17,420 nucleotides of DNA from Candidatus Peribacteria bacterium. Lineage in GTDB: Bacteria > Patescibacteria > JAEDAM01 > Absconditabacterales > Absconditicoccaceae. Of this stretch, positions 1 through 8,479 are shown one piece after another; within the stretch, counting starts at the first letter, position 1; every line of letters starts with the position of its first letter. The stretch spans positions 1 to 17,420 of the forward strand of contig JAITQZ010000047.1 of assembly GCA_031288635.1 (NCBI GenBank). The letters run 5' to 3'. Below the pieces are notes generated by a model. It had not been told where the DNA came from. It did no database searches and saw nothing but the letters and a program-made list of their open reading frames with translations. The position numbers and the translations under genes are program-made.

Positions 1-924
1 CAACCTATCATAAGTATTTGTATCCCCACTTATAGAAAGACCGTAAAAGATGCCCTAGAAAGTATTATTTCCCAGTTTAACGGCACGATTGAGAAGAAAA
101 TAGAAATTATCGTAGGAGATGATGCAAGTCCAGATACTAGTATTCCTATTTTCATGAAAGAGCTTTCTCAGAAATATGATAATATTAAATATATCAGATA
201 TGACCAAAATAGATGACTAGCAAATAATCTGACTTACGTGACTACCTTTGCGACTGGAGCATACCTTTGGCTTTTAGCAGATGATGATATTCTAACAAAT
301 TTTGCACTACAATACACCCTTGATTTGATTGAAAAGACAGAATTTGATTTGATGGTTTGTAATGCTCAATTTGGTCCTAAAATCAATAAAAACATTCCGT
401 GAACAATAAACACTTTCAAAACTTTCCATGGGATGTATGATTTGGTAGATTATCTCTATCAACATAAGAGTAGCTACCAAGATTTAGTCGTATTTTTTCA
501 ATTTTATTCTATTTTGGTGGTCAAACACTCTTATTTCAAAGAATCATTTTCTCAATTTGATGAAGATTTCATTTATGATAATATTTTCCCTCAAGATATT
601 ATAGTCTATAGTCATATTAAAGATAAAGTAGTAGTTTTACCAGATACTACGTTTGTCTTTGGGAGAACGATGAACGAATCTTACAAAGGGAATAAAAAAT
701 TTATTACGGATTTTGAAAAATGTATGGGAATCATTGAAGATAAAAACTGACTGCAAAAGTTTAAGAAATGGAAAATAGTAAAGAGACGTGTCATTTCAGG
801 ATGGAGAAATGTAATTTTACTGGGAATGTTGCTCAGGTTTTTATGTATTGACTACAAGAAAAACGTTTTTTGGGGGAAAGTATATGCTCGGTATAAAAGA
901 CATTTACAAAATAGACTCGCATAA
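1..924 (+). CDS. Glycosyltransferase family 2, 5'-truncated by the window edge
   Basis: The visible 307 codons begin just inside the N-terminus: the first residues read QPIISICIPTYRKTVKDALE, the usual opening strand and helix of a GT-A fold. The nucleotide-binding strand EIIVGDDASPD (about residues 38-48) and a DDD metal-binding motif (LLADDDIL, about residue 93) follow. Family GT2 enzymes transfer sugars from nucleotide-sugar donors, normally on the cytoplasmic face of the membrane. Three TGA codons lie in frame (214, 400 and 748). The first falls on the conserved Gly of the N-R-G-L-A-N-N motif, which is direct support for UGA=Gly. The C-terminus is basic with a short hydrophobic stretch, so membrane association is possible. 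The gene converges on a minus-strand glycosyltransferase operon and probably belongs to the same surface-polysaccharide locus. The sugar substrate cannot be inferred. Confidence 0.88.
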
Positions 925-952
925 TTACTGTTTATTGAAGCAAATCTTCACA

Positions 953-2287
953 TTATTTTCTGAATCGGCAATAAAAAATCTTGAGATTGATGGGTATTAA
1001 TAAAAGAATTCATATTATACTAGCTATTCATAACGCTAATATAATGCTAACATAACGCCAAATACAATTAACTTTAGGCTTAATAATTGAGATATCATAT
1101 GTAGCATCTAAAATATTATTTTCATTTACAGCAATAATTTTTGGTGCAAGCATTGCAATTGAATAGAGAGGTCAGCGGGTATTTGGAATTATTATTCATT
1201 TTTTCCAAAATGCGGAAAATTTTGTAGTTCCATGAAAATATTTTGTATCCATACTTGTAAAATAATTTGTTCAACAATTTTTAAATATAAAGCATCATGA
1301 GGTAATATCTGCTAAGTCTTGTGCTCAAATTATTGTGTTTGTAGTATCTGTTATTTGTGGTCGCTTCAATTTTGCTAATTCTCCCATCCTTTTTAAGGAC
1401 TTTCATAAAGTATATCCTCAATACAAAAAATCATAAATAGCTTTCCATAATGCTATCCAGCCAATAAAACACCCCTCCAATAGTATTTGAGAAAAACACA
1501 TTCGTATATAAGCTAGAAAAGCTATATTACTATAAAACCATCAGTTATATTTTATATTTTCAAATCTATTTCTTCGTACAAAATAGATCCACCAAGCACT
1601 TCGATTATTTTTCTTCAAATAGGGGTGGAAATGATCTTTTTTAATAATCTTTGTGTTATATTGTCAAAGTTTTACATATTTTTCGATATTCATAATAAAT
1701 GGAAGTTCTCAACCTCTGGTAAATTGTCTGGGATCCATAATTCAAATTTTTTGGAAAATTGCAATAGGATAGAGAACAATCTGAACGTATCGTGAATGAC
1801 CTAATCAATCATCAATTGTATTGATTGGATCAGAAAGAAATATTATAGAATTCTTATCTTTTGCTTCATCCATAACTGAAAAAACATTGTTTTCTAAAAA
1901 GATTACATCATCTTCCAGCAAAAAAAGATATTCATATCAATTTTTTATACAATATTCTACTCCTAGAGCATATCATCAGTCTGTCCCGAGATTTGTAAGA
2001 GGAGAAAGAACAATTAAGTTGTCATTAGATACTTCTTTTGCAAAATCTGTCGTTTGTAGAGGAGAGTTATCAATCAAAATCAGATCAAAATTCTGACTAT
2101 TTTTTTCTTTGGCAATATAATCAAAGAGCAGTTTGATATTATATAAACTGGAATAATAGAGGCAAATAATTGCGGTAGTATTTTTATTTTTATTCCTGAT
2201 TTTCTTTTCCTCTTTCAGAAAGGATTCTCGGGTTTCCCACCTAAGAGCTCAATGATGATTGGATACTTGGTAGTTTGGGTAAATCAT
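953..2287 (-). CDS. Glycosyltransferase family 2 with C-terminal extension and membrane segment
   Basis: A 444-residue frame opens only when TGA is read as Gly, with 18 of 27 glycines encoded by UGA by hand count. The ATG at 2285-2287 is the first after an in-frame TAA at 2309-2311. GT2 features in order are TTAIICLYYSSLYN (about residue 37), LILIDNSP (about 67) and FLLEDDVIF with an E-D-D acidic motif (about 115). A W-W-I-Y-F-x-R-R-N motif (about 220) follows, recalling galactofuranosyl/rhamnosyl-type GT2 enzymes. About 110 further residues follow with no domain I recognise. The protein ends with a hydrophobic span (VSIILALGIASIIGILLLIP) suitable as a membrane anchor. It is the last gene of the minus-strand operon, 36 bp after the preceding gene. 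Donor and acceptor are unknown. Confidence 0.82.
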
Positions 2288-2323
2288 AGGGATATAGAAG
2301 AGATAGAATTAAGTAAAATATTT

Positions 2324-3286
2324 TTATAGTGATCTCATACTTAAAATTATAAAATTGTTTATTCTTTGTGGTAGTACACACATTATAATAATTCACATTA
2401 TTTTGATGATATTTTTTAAATAAAATCCATATCTATACCCTCTGCATACCTCTTTAAACGCCTGTCATCTTTTCCCCCATTGTAAGTACTTTACGGCTTT
2501 AATACATGATATTTCTGCCATTTTATAATTTATCAGATTATTGGTTAGCAATCACCTTTTTTGATATATTTGTAATAATCTTTCTCGATGAAACGGCATT
2601 TGCATTCATATATTATTTTTCGTATAATTATTTTCATGACTTCTATATAATGTTAAAGATTGATTTATTCAAAAACAATTATTATCAGTAGATATTTGAA
2701 AAAATAAATCCCAATCTGACAGTGCATATGATTTGTCTCCTAGGGGATTTGAAATTTTATATTTTTGCAATACTGTTTTTTTACACATCAAAGATGAATA
2801 AGAAAAATAGCACTGATTTTTTATAAAGTATTCTTTATCCATTTTTTCATCTAATAAATAATTTACTGTTCACAATAAATTAGGTTTTATTATCTCGTTT
2901 TTTTGATTTATAATATCTAAATTATTGTAAACCAATACTACCTTTGGATACTCAGTAAAAATCTTGAGTTTCTTCGTGAGATAGTCAGGAAGCAGTAAGT
3001 CATCACCTTCTAAAAATACGATATATTCACTCTCTTTGCTAGATTTTGAAAGGAGAAAGTTCATGTTTTCGACAATTCACTTATTGGGATAATGATGCCA
3101 TGCTTTGATTCTTTTTGGGAACTTTTGAACATATTGTTGAATAATCTCCCAAGTCTTATTGTCTGGACTATCATCTCAAATTAGCAATTCCCAATCAGGA
3201 AAAATTTGACTGATGACAGACTCTATAGTCTGAGCAATAAAGTCTGGATGTTTATAGGTAGTAGTAATGATTGAAACTTTTGGCAT
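2324..3286 (-). CDS. Glycosyltransferase family 2
   Basis: This is a 320-residue GT2 protein starting MPKVSIITTTYKHPDFIAQT. The nucleotide-binding motif is LLIGDDSPDN (about residue 36), followed by the acceptor-side N-K-G motif (about 69) and the metal-binding E-G-D-D (about 95). The catalytic-base region resembles LSDWDLF (about 200). Eight of 13 glycines are UGA, including those in IGDD and NKG. The ATG at 3284-3286 overlaps the upstream methyltransferase stop by one base (TAATG), which suggests translational coupling. The C-terminus carries a short hydrophobic helix after a basic stretch, so peripheral membrane attachment is likely. A role in surface glycan assembly is inferred from the fold and the neighbours, and the linkage formed cannot be told. 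Confidence 0.88.
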
Positions 3287-4182
3287 TAAGATTTTTTTAT
3301 AATAAATCACATTTGGGATCATTGATTACAGAGAGTGCAGAGAATGTCTCCTATGATTAGTAAAATCCTCAATGGAATGAAAGCTTTACTCTTCAAGAAT
3401 TCAATTCAATATTTATCTTTTAATAACTTATTTAAACTCTCACTGGATCATATACTTTCCATTTTTCTTTTTTTAATAATTGTAAATCAAATATTTTTTA
3501 GAAGTTTTTCCAAGTTTTTATAGTCATAATTAAATAAATGGCGTGGGATATCTCTTTCTACAGCATATCATTTAAACGTTTGACAACTTAATCATCAAAC
3601 ATTTGGCAATACGATAATACAAATTCCTTCGTCATTTAGTAACTCCTTAATTTTATTTAAGCTTTCTATAGGATTTGGAATATGCTCAAAGGAATGAGAC
3701 ATATAAATCAAATCATATTTTTTTCAGAAATCGGTTGATACAATACTTTCTCCATAAAACATATCTCATTTTTTATTCTTTTCTCCAATTTCAAATCCTT
3801 CAGCCTCTCGTCATTTCTTGGACATAATTTTCAGATTTTTGTCCGTTCCTCATCAGATTTCTAAGAATTTTTTATTCTCTTTTCATTTTTCATAATATTT
3901 CTCCAAATAGAAATCAGTTAATCAAAACATAGTATGAAAGAGCCCTAAAATTTTTTCTGATAAAGTTTTATATCATTTATCACTTTTTTTATATGAGTAA
4001 TAATTATTTGCATAAAAACTTGCTATTTCTTTATCCGTAGGAATAGGATAAATCTGTTCTAATCCACAGTTTTCACATTTTACAATTTCAAAAGTCTTTC
4101 CTACATTGGTTTGATAAAGATAGTCTTTACCTTTTAGAAAACTTTTTTGACTTCCTCCGCAGATAGTACATTTATTAATCAT
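3286..4182 (-). CDS. Class I SAM-dependent methyltransferase with N-terminal zinc ribbon
   Basis: This 298-residue protein starts with a zinc-ribbon-like module (C5-x2-C8 and C36-x2-C39). A Rossmann methyltransferase domain follows, with motif I FLEIGGGTD (about residue 110) and the post-II motif YDLIYMSHSFEHIPNP (about 158). The tail ends GSQMGFIIKK. CxxC-methyltransferases of this layout are frequent in polysaccharide and sugar-modification clusters, where they methylate sugars or capping groups. About 16 of 28 glycines are UGA, two of them adjacent in motif I. It is the first gene of the minus-strand operon, starts about 40 nt downstream of a clear promoter, and its TAA overlaps the next gene's ATG. 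Methylation of a glycan is an inference from context. Confidence 0.85.
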
Positions 4183-4228
4183 TTTATGATAGGTAGAATA
4201 TAAACCAAAAGTAAACTTAGTTGTTTTT

Positions 4229-4256
4229 TATATACCCATCTTTCCTCCTTTTGCAA
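4229..4256 (-). promoter_or_regulatory. Promoter of the methyltransferase-glycosyltransferase operon
   Basis: On the minus strand, TTGCAA (4251-4256) and TATATA (4229-4234) are separated by 16 bp. The predicted transcript would start near 4222, giving a leader of about 40 nt before the ATG at 4182. The same TTGMAA-N16-TATAAT layout recurs before most other genes here. Confidence 0.6.
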
Positions 4257-4271
4257 GAGCTAATTTTTCCT

Positions 4272-4299
4272 TTGCATTTTCTCTCCATTTCCCTATCTA
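4272..4299 (+). promoter_or_regulatory. Promoter of the PAP2-ftsQ operon
   Basis: TTGCAT (4272-4277) and TATCTA (4294-4299) are separated by 16 bp, placing a start near 4306, roughly 23 nt before the ATG at 4329. It is divergent from, and does not overlap, the methyltransferase promoter. The -10 box is imperfect, so confidence rests on the shared spacing. Confidence 0.45.
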
Positions 4300-4328
4300 A
4301 GTAGTGTTTATTTTCCTCATTCAATCGT

Positions 4329-4826
4329 ATGTGGGAATACCTCGTCCGAAATACTATCAGCTTTTTCCAAGACATTACTCAGCTGTTGCCTCCTATTTGT
4401 ATTGTTGCAATTGTGGGAGTGATTATTCAGTTGACGAAAGTTATCATTGATTCTGTGGTGCAAAAGCATTTCTCGTTGGAAGAAGTGTTTTCTTCGGGAG
4501 GGTTTCCTTCGTTTCATAGTGGGATTGCGAGTAGTGTGACAATGATTGCTTTGCTTCACGATGGGATCTACAGCACTACGTTTGCGATTGCGGTGACGTT
4601 TTCGTTGCTCTTTGCCTATGATGCGATGAACCTTAGGTTTCAGACCGGTAAACACGCGAAATATCTCAATGACCTCAGAAAGGATTTACAAGAAAATCTG
4701 ATGATGAAAGAGAAGAGAAAAACAAAACTGAAAGAAAGACTAGGACATACTCCGATGGAAGTCTTGGGAGGAATTGTCTTTGGTATCACGCTTACCTTTG
4801 TTTTATATTATATACTCTATGTCTAG
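4329..4826 (+). CDS. Divergent PAP2 family membrane protein (DUF212, YuiD-like)
   Basis: This 165-residue membrane protein carries family signatures in order: a hydrophobic helix (about residues 19-40), GGFPSFHSGIASS (about 57-70, the PAP2-like Ser-x-His stretch), a second helix, and AYDAMNLRFQTGKHAKYLN (about 96-114). The C-terminal LGHTPMEVLGGIVFG precedes a last helix. Relatives are classed with acid phosphatase/vanadium haloperoxidase proteins. A lipid-phosphate substrate, such as an undecaprenyl- or phosphatidyl-phosphate, is plausible but unproven. None of its 10 glycines is UGA. No Shine-Dalgarno is visible before the ATG. Its stop overlaps the following ftsQ-like start by 8 bp (ATGTCTAG), so the two are probably translated together. 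Confidence 0.88.
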   Translation: MWEYLVRNTISFFQDITQLLPPICIVAIVGVIIQLTKVIIDSVVQKHFSLEEVFSSGGFPSFHSGIASSVTMIALLHDGIYSTTFAIAVTFSLLFAYDAMNLRFQTGKHAKYLNDLRKDLQENLMMKEKRKTKLKERLGHTPMEVLGGIVFGITLTFVLYYILYV

Positions 4827-5949
4827 AGGATTAGTTAGCACAAGACCTTTTGCCAAAAAAAGGTCTCATCATTCCCTCAAAAGAGCCATCAGCAAAACGG
4901 GAATTCCTCTGCCAAACATTTCGCTGAGTATCAGCCAAAAGGCAAAAGAAATTCTTTCTCGGTCAGTCATCGGAATGATTTTGTTGGTATGCTGATTTCT
5001 TTTTTTGATTAAAGGTGTCTTTTTTAGGCCTGAATTTAAGATTGAGCAAGTGAAGTTTTCTCAGGCGACTGAAGAGACGTTTTATGATATTGAGCTTTTT
5101 AATGCGGTAAGTAATGCGTTGAAGGGGAAGAATTTTTATATGCTTCAATATTTCCAGAAAGATGCTATTTTGGAACGTATTCAGGCACAGTTTCCTTTCA
5201 TTGCTGATATGCACTTTCAGATGGAGGCGAAAGCTGATTTTACTAACAAAGAGGAATTGGTTGCAACGGGAATCAATGAAATAGCTACTGGCGACAGAGA
5301 AGCTACCGCAAGAGATGGAACGGGTTGAGATGTAGCAACGATAAGCCAGAACGAAATGAATGAAATTGGAATGGAAGAAATCGGAATGAATGAAACTGGG
5401 ACGAATGAAACAACTTGAAACATCTCCTTAACGCCTCCAAATACGCAAAAAACGACGATTACTCCCCCACCAGCTTCCATAAAAGGCTGAATTCTCGGTG
5501 TAGATTTGAGATTCAAAGAACCTGTTTTGAAAGTCAAACTCGGAGAAAAGGAATTTTGAATTCGAGATGAGGAGCATTTTTTGGAGATTAAGGAAGGGTT
5601 TTTGCTCGGAGCGGAAACGTTTGTTGTGGATACTCCTCAATATCTTACCGGAACGACCTCTTTAAGTGGACTGTTTTATGAAATCCCGCTAGAAACATTT
5701 CTCAAAATTGTTCCGCTTATTCACGAAGAGATACCAAATATTGTTCGTTTTGTTTATTTAGCTGGTTCTCCTAGATTGGCACTTTTTACGGACAATGGGC
5801 AGACTTTGTATCTTACCGTTACTACTGCTACTGCTTTGCAGGAGCAGTTTGAGAAATATCATACTTTGCAGGAACGCTATCAGAATTTTGAAAAGCTCCA
5901 GACGATTGACCTCGGTTCTTTGGATGAGAGCAAAGTGATTGTGAGGTAA
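4819..5949 (+). CDS. ftsQ: FtsQ/DivIB-like cell division protein with POTRA domain
   Basis: This 376-residue bitopic protein has a basic cytoplasmic N-terminus (about residues 1-47) and one transmembrane helix (about 48-70, SVIGMILLVCGFLFLIKGVF). A POTRA-like segment follows (about 73-135, from FKIEQVKFS to FPFIADMHF), then a long Asn/Glu/Gly/Thr/Pro-rich linker. A C-terminal beta domain ends IDLGSLDESKVIVR, close to the FtsQ ending 'IDLR...kVIVK'. FtsQ-type proteins sit in the divisome and link FtsL/FtsB to septal wall synthesis. Five TGA codons are in frame (4993, 5326, 5416, 5488, 5557). The ATG at 4819 is preferred to one at 4774 inside the PAP2 gene because it gives the typical short overlap. 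The assignment rests on architecture and motif shape, as FtsQ sequence conservation is low. Confidence 0.75.
5350..5418 (+). repeat. Degenerate in-frame repeat in the FtsQ-like linker
   Basis: A run built on variations of ATGAATGAAA(T/C)(T/C)GG(A/G) encodes NEMNEIG-MEEIG-MNETG-TNETTG, i.e. repeated (M/T)NE-x-(T)G units. It lies between the POTRA region and the C-terminal beta domain and is followed by a Thr/Pro-rich stretch. It resembles a slippage-prone coding minisatellite that lengthens a periplasmic or external spacer. The last Gly is UGA. Confidence 0.6.
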
Positions 5950-5952
5950 GTA

Positions 5953-7458
5953 TTAGTTTCTCGAAATCATATCAATGAAGACGGAAGTGGGCACTTCAAC
6001 ATTTCCTATCGCTTTCATACGTTTTTTTCCTTCTTTTTGCTTTTGCAGAAGTTTTCTCTTTCTGCTCACATCTCCTCCATAACATTTTGCTAGTACGTCT
6101 TTTTTCATTGCAGAAATGGTTTCACGAGCGATGATTTTCGTTCCAAGTCCTGCTTGGATAGGGATAGGAAAAAGCTGTTTGGGAATCAGCGTTTTAAGTT
6201 TTTCAACTGCATCACGACCGAGATAGTAGGCTTTATCGCGGTGAACGACTCGGGTCAGAGCTTCTACTTTTTCGTTATTGATAAACATATCGAGTTTTAC
6301 TAAATCAGCAGGTTCGTAGCCTTTGAAGTCGTAGTTCATCGTTGCATATCCTTTGGTTGCAGATTTTAGGCGGTCATAGAAGTCGATGATGATTTCGCCC
6401 ATTGGGAGGTGGTAATGTCGGACGACGCGGGTTTCATCAAGGTATTCCATTGATTTGAGGTTTCCGCGGTATTCTTGGGCGAGTGCCATAATGTTTCCGG
6501 CATAGTCCTTAGGTCATACGATTTCGACTTCCGCGATGGGTTCTTGGATTTTTTCTATCATTCCTTGGTCAATCATTTCGGAACCTGATTTGACCACCAT
6601 TCGAGGTCTTAAGATATCGATAACAGTTTCACCGTGGACAGGTTCAAGGTCTGTTTCTACAGGAGTAGTTTTTGCAATAACAAAATTTAATTCTGACGCT
6701 ATTCACTGGCTTGCCTCAATTCTAAATTTCTGCTCGCTGGTCAGCGGTATTCCTTCTTGCTTTAGGATGGTTTCGTAAAGTCCGGTAGAAATCAGATTTT
6801 TTATATTGTTTCCTGTTTTTATCATCGGAAGGGAGAGGTTTTTGGACTTCACGAGGTACATCACGGTTGGAATGGTGAAAATCGTATCAAGTTTGTATTC
6901 TCTTCGCAAACGTTCTTTGATGATGTCCATATGGAGCATTCAGAGGAAACCGCAACGAAAGCCGAGTCCCAAAGCTCCAGAGTCTTCCATCTCATATTCG
7001 ACGGCGGAATCGTTGAGAGAGAGTTTTTCGAGGCTGTCTTTGAGTTTATCGTATTCGGTGGAGTCGATAGGATAGACTCAAGCGTAGACGAAAGGGGTTA
7101 TTCTTTTGAATCACGGGATGAGATAGTTTTGGAGAGTATCTTTCAATTCCAAAAAATCCCCCCTTCCCCCCTTTCATAAAGGGGGTTGTCCAATAATGGT
7201 ATCTCAAATTTTCACATCACGAACGGATTTTTGCCCTGTAGTGATATATCAAATCTGACCTTCTATCAGCGAAGTATCAGCTTTATAATCTGGTGTGAAG
7301 TATCCGACTTCGGTGGGGATGAAAGAAGTTTGCGAATGGATAAGGTGTACTTGCTCCCCTGCTTTGAAGGAACCATCTACGACTTTCACGTATGCCAAAA
7401 CGCCTTTGTAGGGGTCGAAAACGGAGTCGAAGATTAAGGCACGAGAGAGTTGGGGCAT
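5953..7458 (-). CDS. lepA: Elongation factor 4 (LepA) lacking the GTPase domain
   Basis: This 501-residue frame begins at the linker into LepA domain II ([20 protein letters not shown]) and continues to the natural C-terminus. Family landmarks are [20 protein letters not shown] (about 128-147), [19 protein letters not shown] (about 160-178), [33 protein letters not shown] and [20 protein letters not shown]. Full-length LepA is about 600 residues, with a GTPase domain of roughly 185 at the N-terminus that back-translocates or rescues ribosomes. Here an in-frame TAA at 7486-7488 and a promoter-like sequence replace that domain. Two insertions enlarge the rest: about 20 residues at 92-111 from a GC-rich repeat, and about 70 extra residues between about 203 and 305. 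Eight in-frame UGA codons are read as Gly. The intact, conserved remainder argues against simple decay, but a pseudogene or an assembly deletion is possible. It converges on ftsQ with 3 bp between stops. Confidence 0.85.
7152..7187. repeat. GC-rich palindromic repeat inserted in lepA
   Basis: In an AT-rich setting this stretch reads C-runs, CTT, C-runs, then a hairpin CCCCCTTT-CAT-AAAGGGGG (stems 7167-7174 and 7178-7185). On the lepA strand it encodes PPLGKGGRGDF, the characteristic translation of a dispersed 'CCCCCCTTT...AAAGGGGG' repeat seen in many bacteria. It keeps the lepA frame, with one of its Gly codons being UGA. Copy number elsewhere cannot be judged here. Confidence 0.6.
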
Positions 7459-7487
7459 TTCACGGAGAAGGATTAAAGATGTCTCTT

Positions 7488-7515
7488 ACAGTAGGGAAAT
7501 GCTGGGGATTTTCAA
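7488..7515 (-). promoter_or_regulatory. Promoter of the truncated lepA
   Basis: Minus-strand TTGAAA (7510-7515) and TACTGT (7488-7493) are 16 bp apart. The -35 context CCTCTTGAAAATC is identical to that of the fusA promoter. The start would lie near 7481, about 23 nt before the ATG at 7458, so the GTPase-less frame appears to be transcribed by itself. Confidence 0.5.
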
Positions 7516-7538
7516 GAGGACTACTATGGGCAATTTAC

Positions 7539-8294
7539 TTAGGATGATGTTTCTGGAGACAATCATCGGAGAGACTTAAAAATTCCCATTAAAGCTTCAT
7601 ACAGATAATGGCTTGAAATAATCAAACCAAATGGTTCATTCTCCGTAAAGACAGCAATCATTACTTGATTTGGTCAATAAAGATTAATGATAATGTTTTC
7701 TGGGAATAATAATCACTCCACAGTTCTCCATTCCCTTTTCAACTTTTTCATCGGAAATTTTTTTATAATTTTTTTGTTAGTTGCTGTATCTGAAAGAATG
7801 ACTTTTGAGAATGCTCATTTTTCTAATTTTGTAGGGAAAAAAATCGTTTTAAGGTATTTTTGAATTTGAGGAGGAAAATCAGCAGTCCCAAGAAAAGAGC
7901 AAATATCTACTTGTGAATTCAAAATATTATGATAAATGTCTATTATTCCTGGTATCCCTTCAAAAAATTGCACTTTGGGAGCTATTCCCCGTTTTTCTGT
8001 AAAAGCTGAAAATGCAGGGAGTAATTCCTTAAAATCTTCCATTTGTGTTTGGAGCTTTTTTATAATCGTTTCTGGAGATATTGCAGAATAAGAAGCAACT
8101 TTATTTTTATCAATTTCGTTGATGAACCCTTTTTTTTGTAATTCTTTTAATACACTGTAAGTGGTTGACCTATTTTCTCAGGAGATTCTGGCAATGGTGC
8201 TCGCATTTGCAATTTTGAGTTGAAGGCAAGCGAGATAAATTTTCGCTTCTTTTTCAGAAAAATTGTTTTTGATAAGGAGATCTACTAATTCCAT
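7539..8294 (-). CDS. TrmB-family transcriptional regulator
   Basis: This is a 251-residue protein. The N-terminal winged helix (residues 1-60, MELVDLLIKNNFSEKEAKIYLACL...ISGENRSTTYSVLKELQKKGFI) is typical of TrmB, with a recognition helix rich in Ser/Thr/Tyr. A short coiled-coil linker follows (about 72-90). The C-terminal effector-like domain has VQFFEGIPGIIDIYHNIL (about 103-120) and VILSDTATNKKII, a pattern seen in TrmB/MarR-like regulators of sugar or central metabolism. Several glycines are UGA, including those at 8178, 7815, 7713, 7674 and 7563. The start at 8294 follows in-frame TAG and TAA codons just upstream. It is divergent from the gene at 8480 across 185 bp, so that gene and itself are the likely targets. 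The ligand is unknown. Confidence 0.85.
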
Positions 8295-8322
8295 AGGTAG
8301 TAAACAATAAAAAATAAATCTG

Positions 8323-8350
8323 ATGTTAGTATAAGGTTTTTCTTTTGCAA
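8323..8350 (-). promoter_or_regulatory. Promoter of the TrmB-type regulator
   Basis: Minus-strand TTGCAA (8345-8350) and TAACAT (8323-8328) are 16 bp apart, placing the start about 25 nt before the ATG. The -10 box is weak. A better hexamer, TATACT, sits only 11 bp from the -35, so the exact -10 is uncertain. Confidence 0.4.
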
Positions 8351-8463
8351 GTTTTTGTCGATGATTTTCAACAACTAAAAATTCTGCTTATGTATTGATT
8401 TTGCTATATCTAATGATTATATTATTGTCATAAAATAAAAACAAATATAGTAATACATTAAGG

Positions 8464-8469
8464 TATAAT
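8464..8469 (+). promoter_or_regulatory. Candidate -10 box upstream of 8480 gene
   Basis: A perfect TATAAT lies 10 bp before the ATG at 8480, which would make the mRNA nearly leaderless. No convincing -35 is present at 16-17 bp. An alternative is TTGATT (8395-8400) with TATATT (8418-8423). The whole 8390-8470 stretch is very AT-rich, so chance matches are easy. Confidence 0.3.
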
Positions 8470-8479
8470 TTAAAAAAAG

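Noticed and set aside
936..950. Small inverted repeat TGAAG-N5-CTTCA between convergent genes
   Set aside because: The stem is too short and there is no T-run, so it is not supported as a terminator.
1821..2096. 91-codon plus-strand frame
   Set aside because: It is antisense to the 953-2287 glycosyltransferase, whose minus-strand frame is continuous with UGA as Gly and has GT2 motifs.
4317..4655. 112-codon minus-strand frame rich in Arg, His and Asn
   Set aside because: It is a shadow of the PAP2 gene, with low-complexity composition and no family resemblance.
7459..7538. Search for a LepA GTPase-domain remnant upstream of 7458
   Set aside because: No G1-G5 motif appears in any minus-strand frame. 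Only about nine in-frame codons precede the ATG before a TAA.
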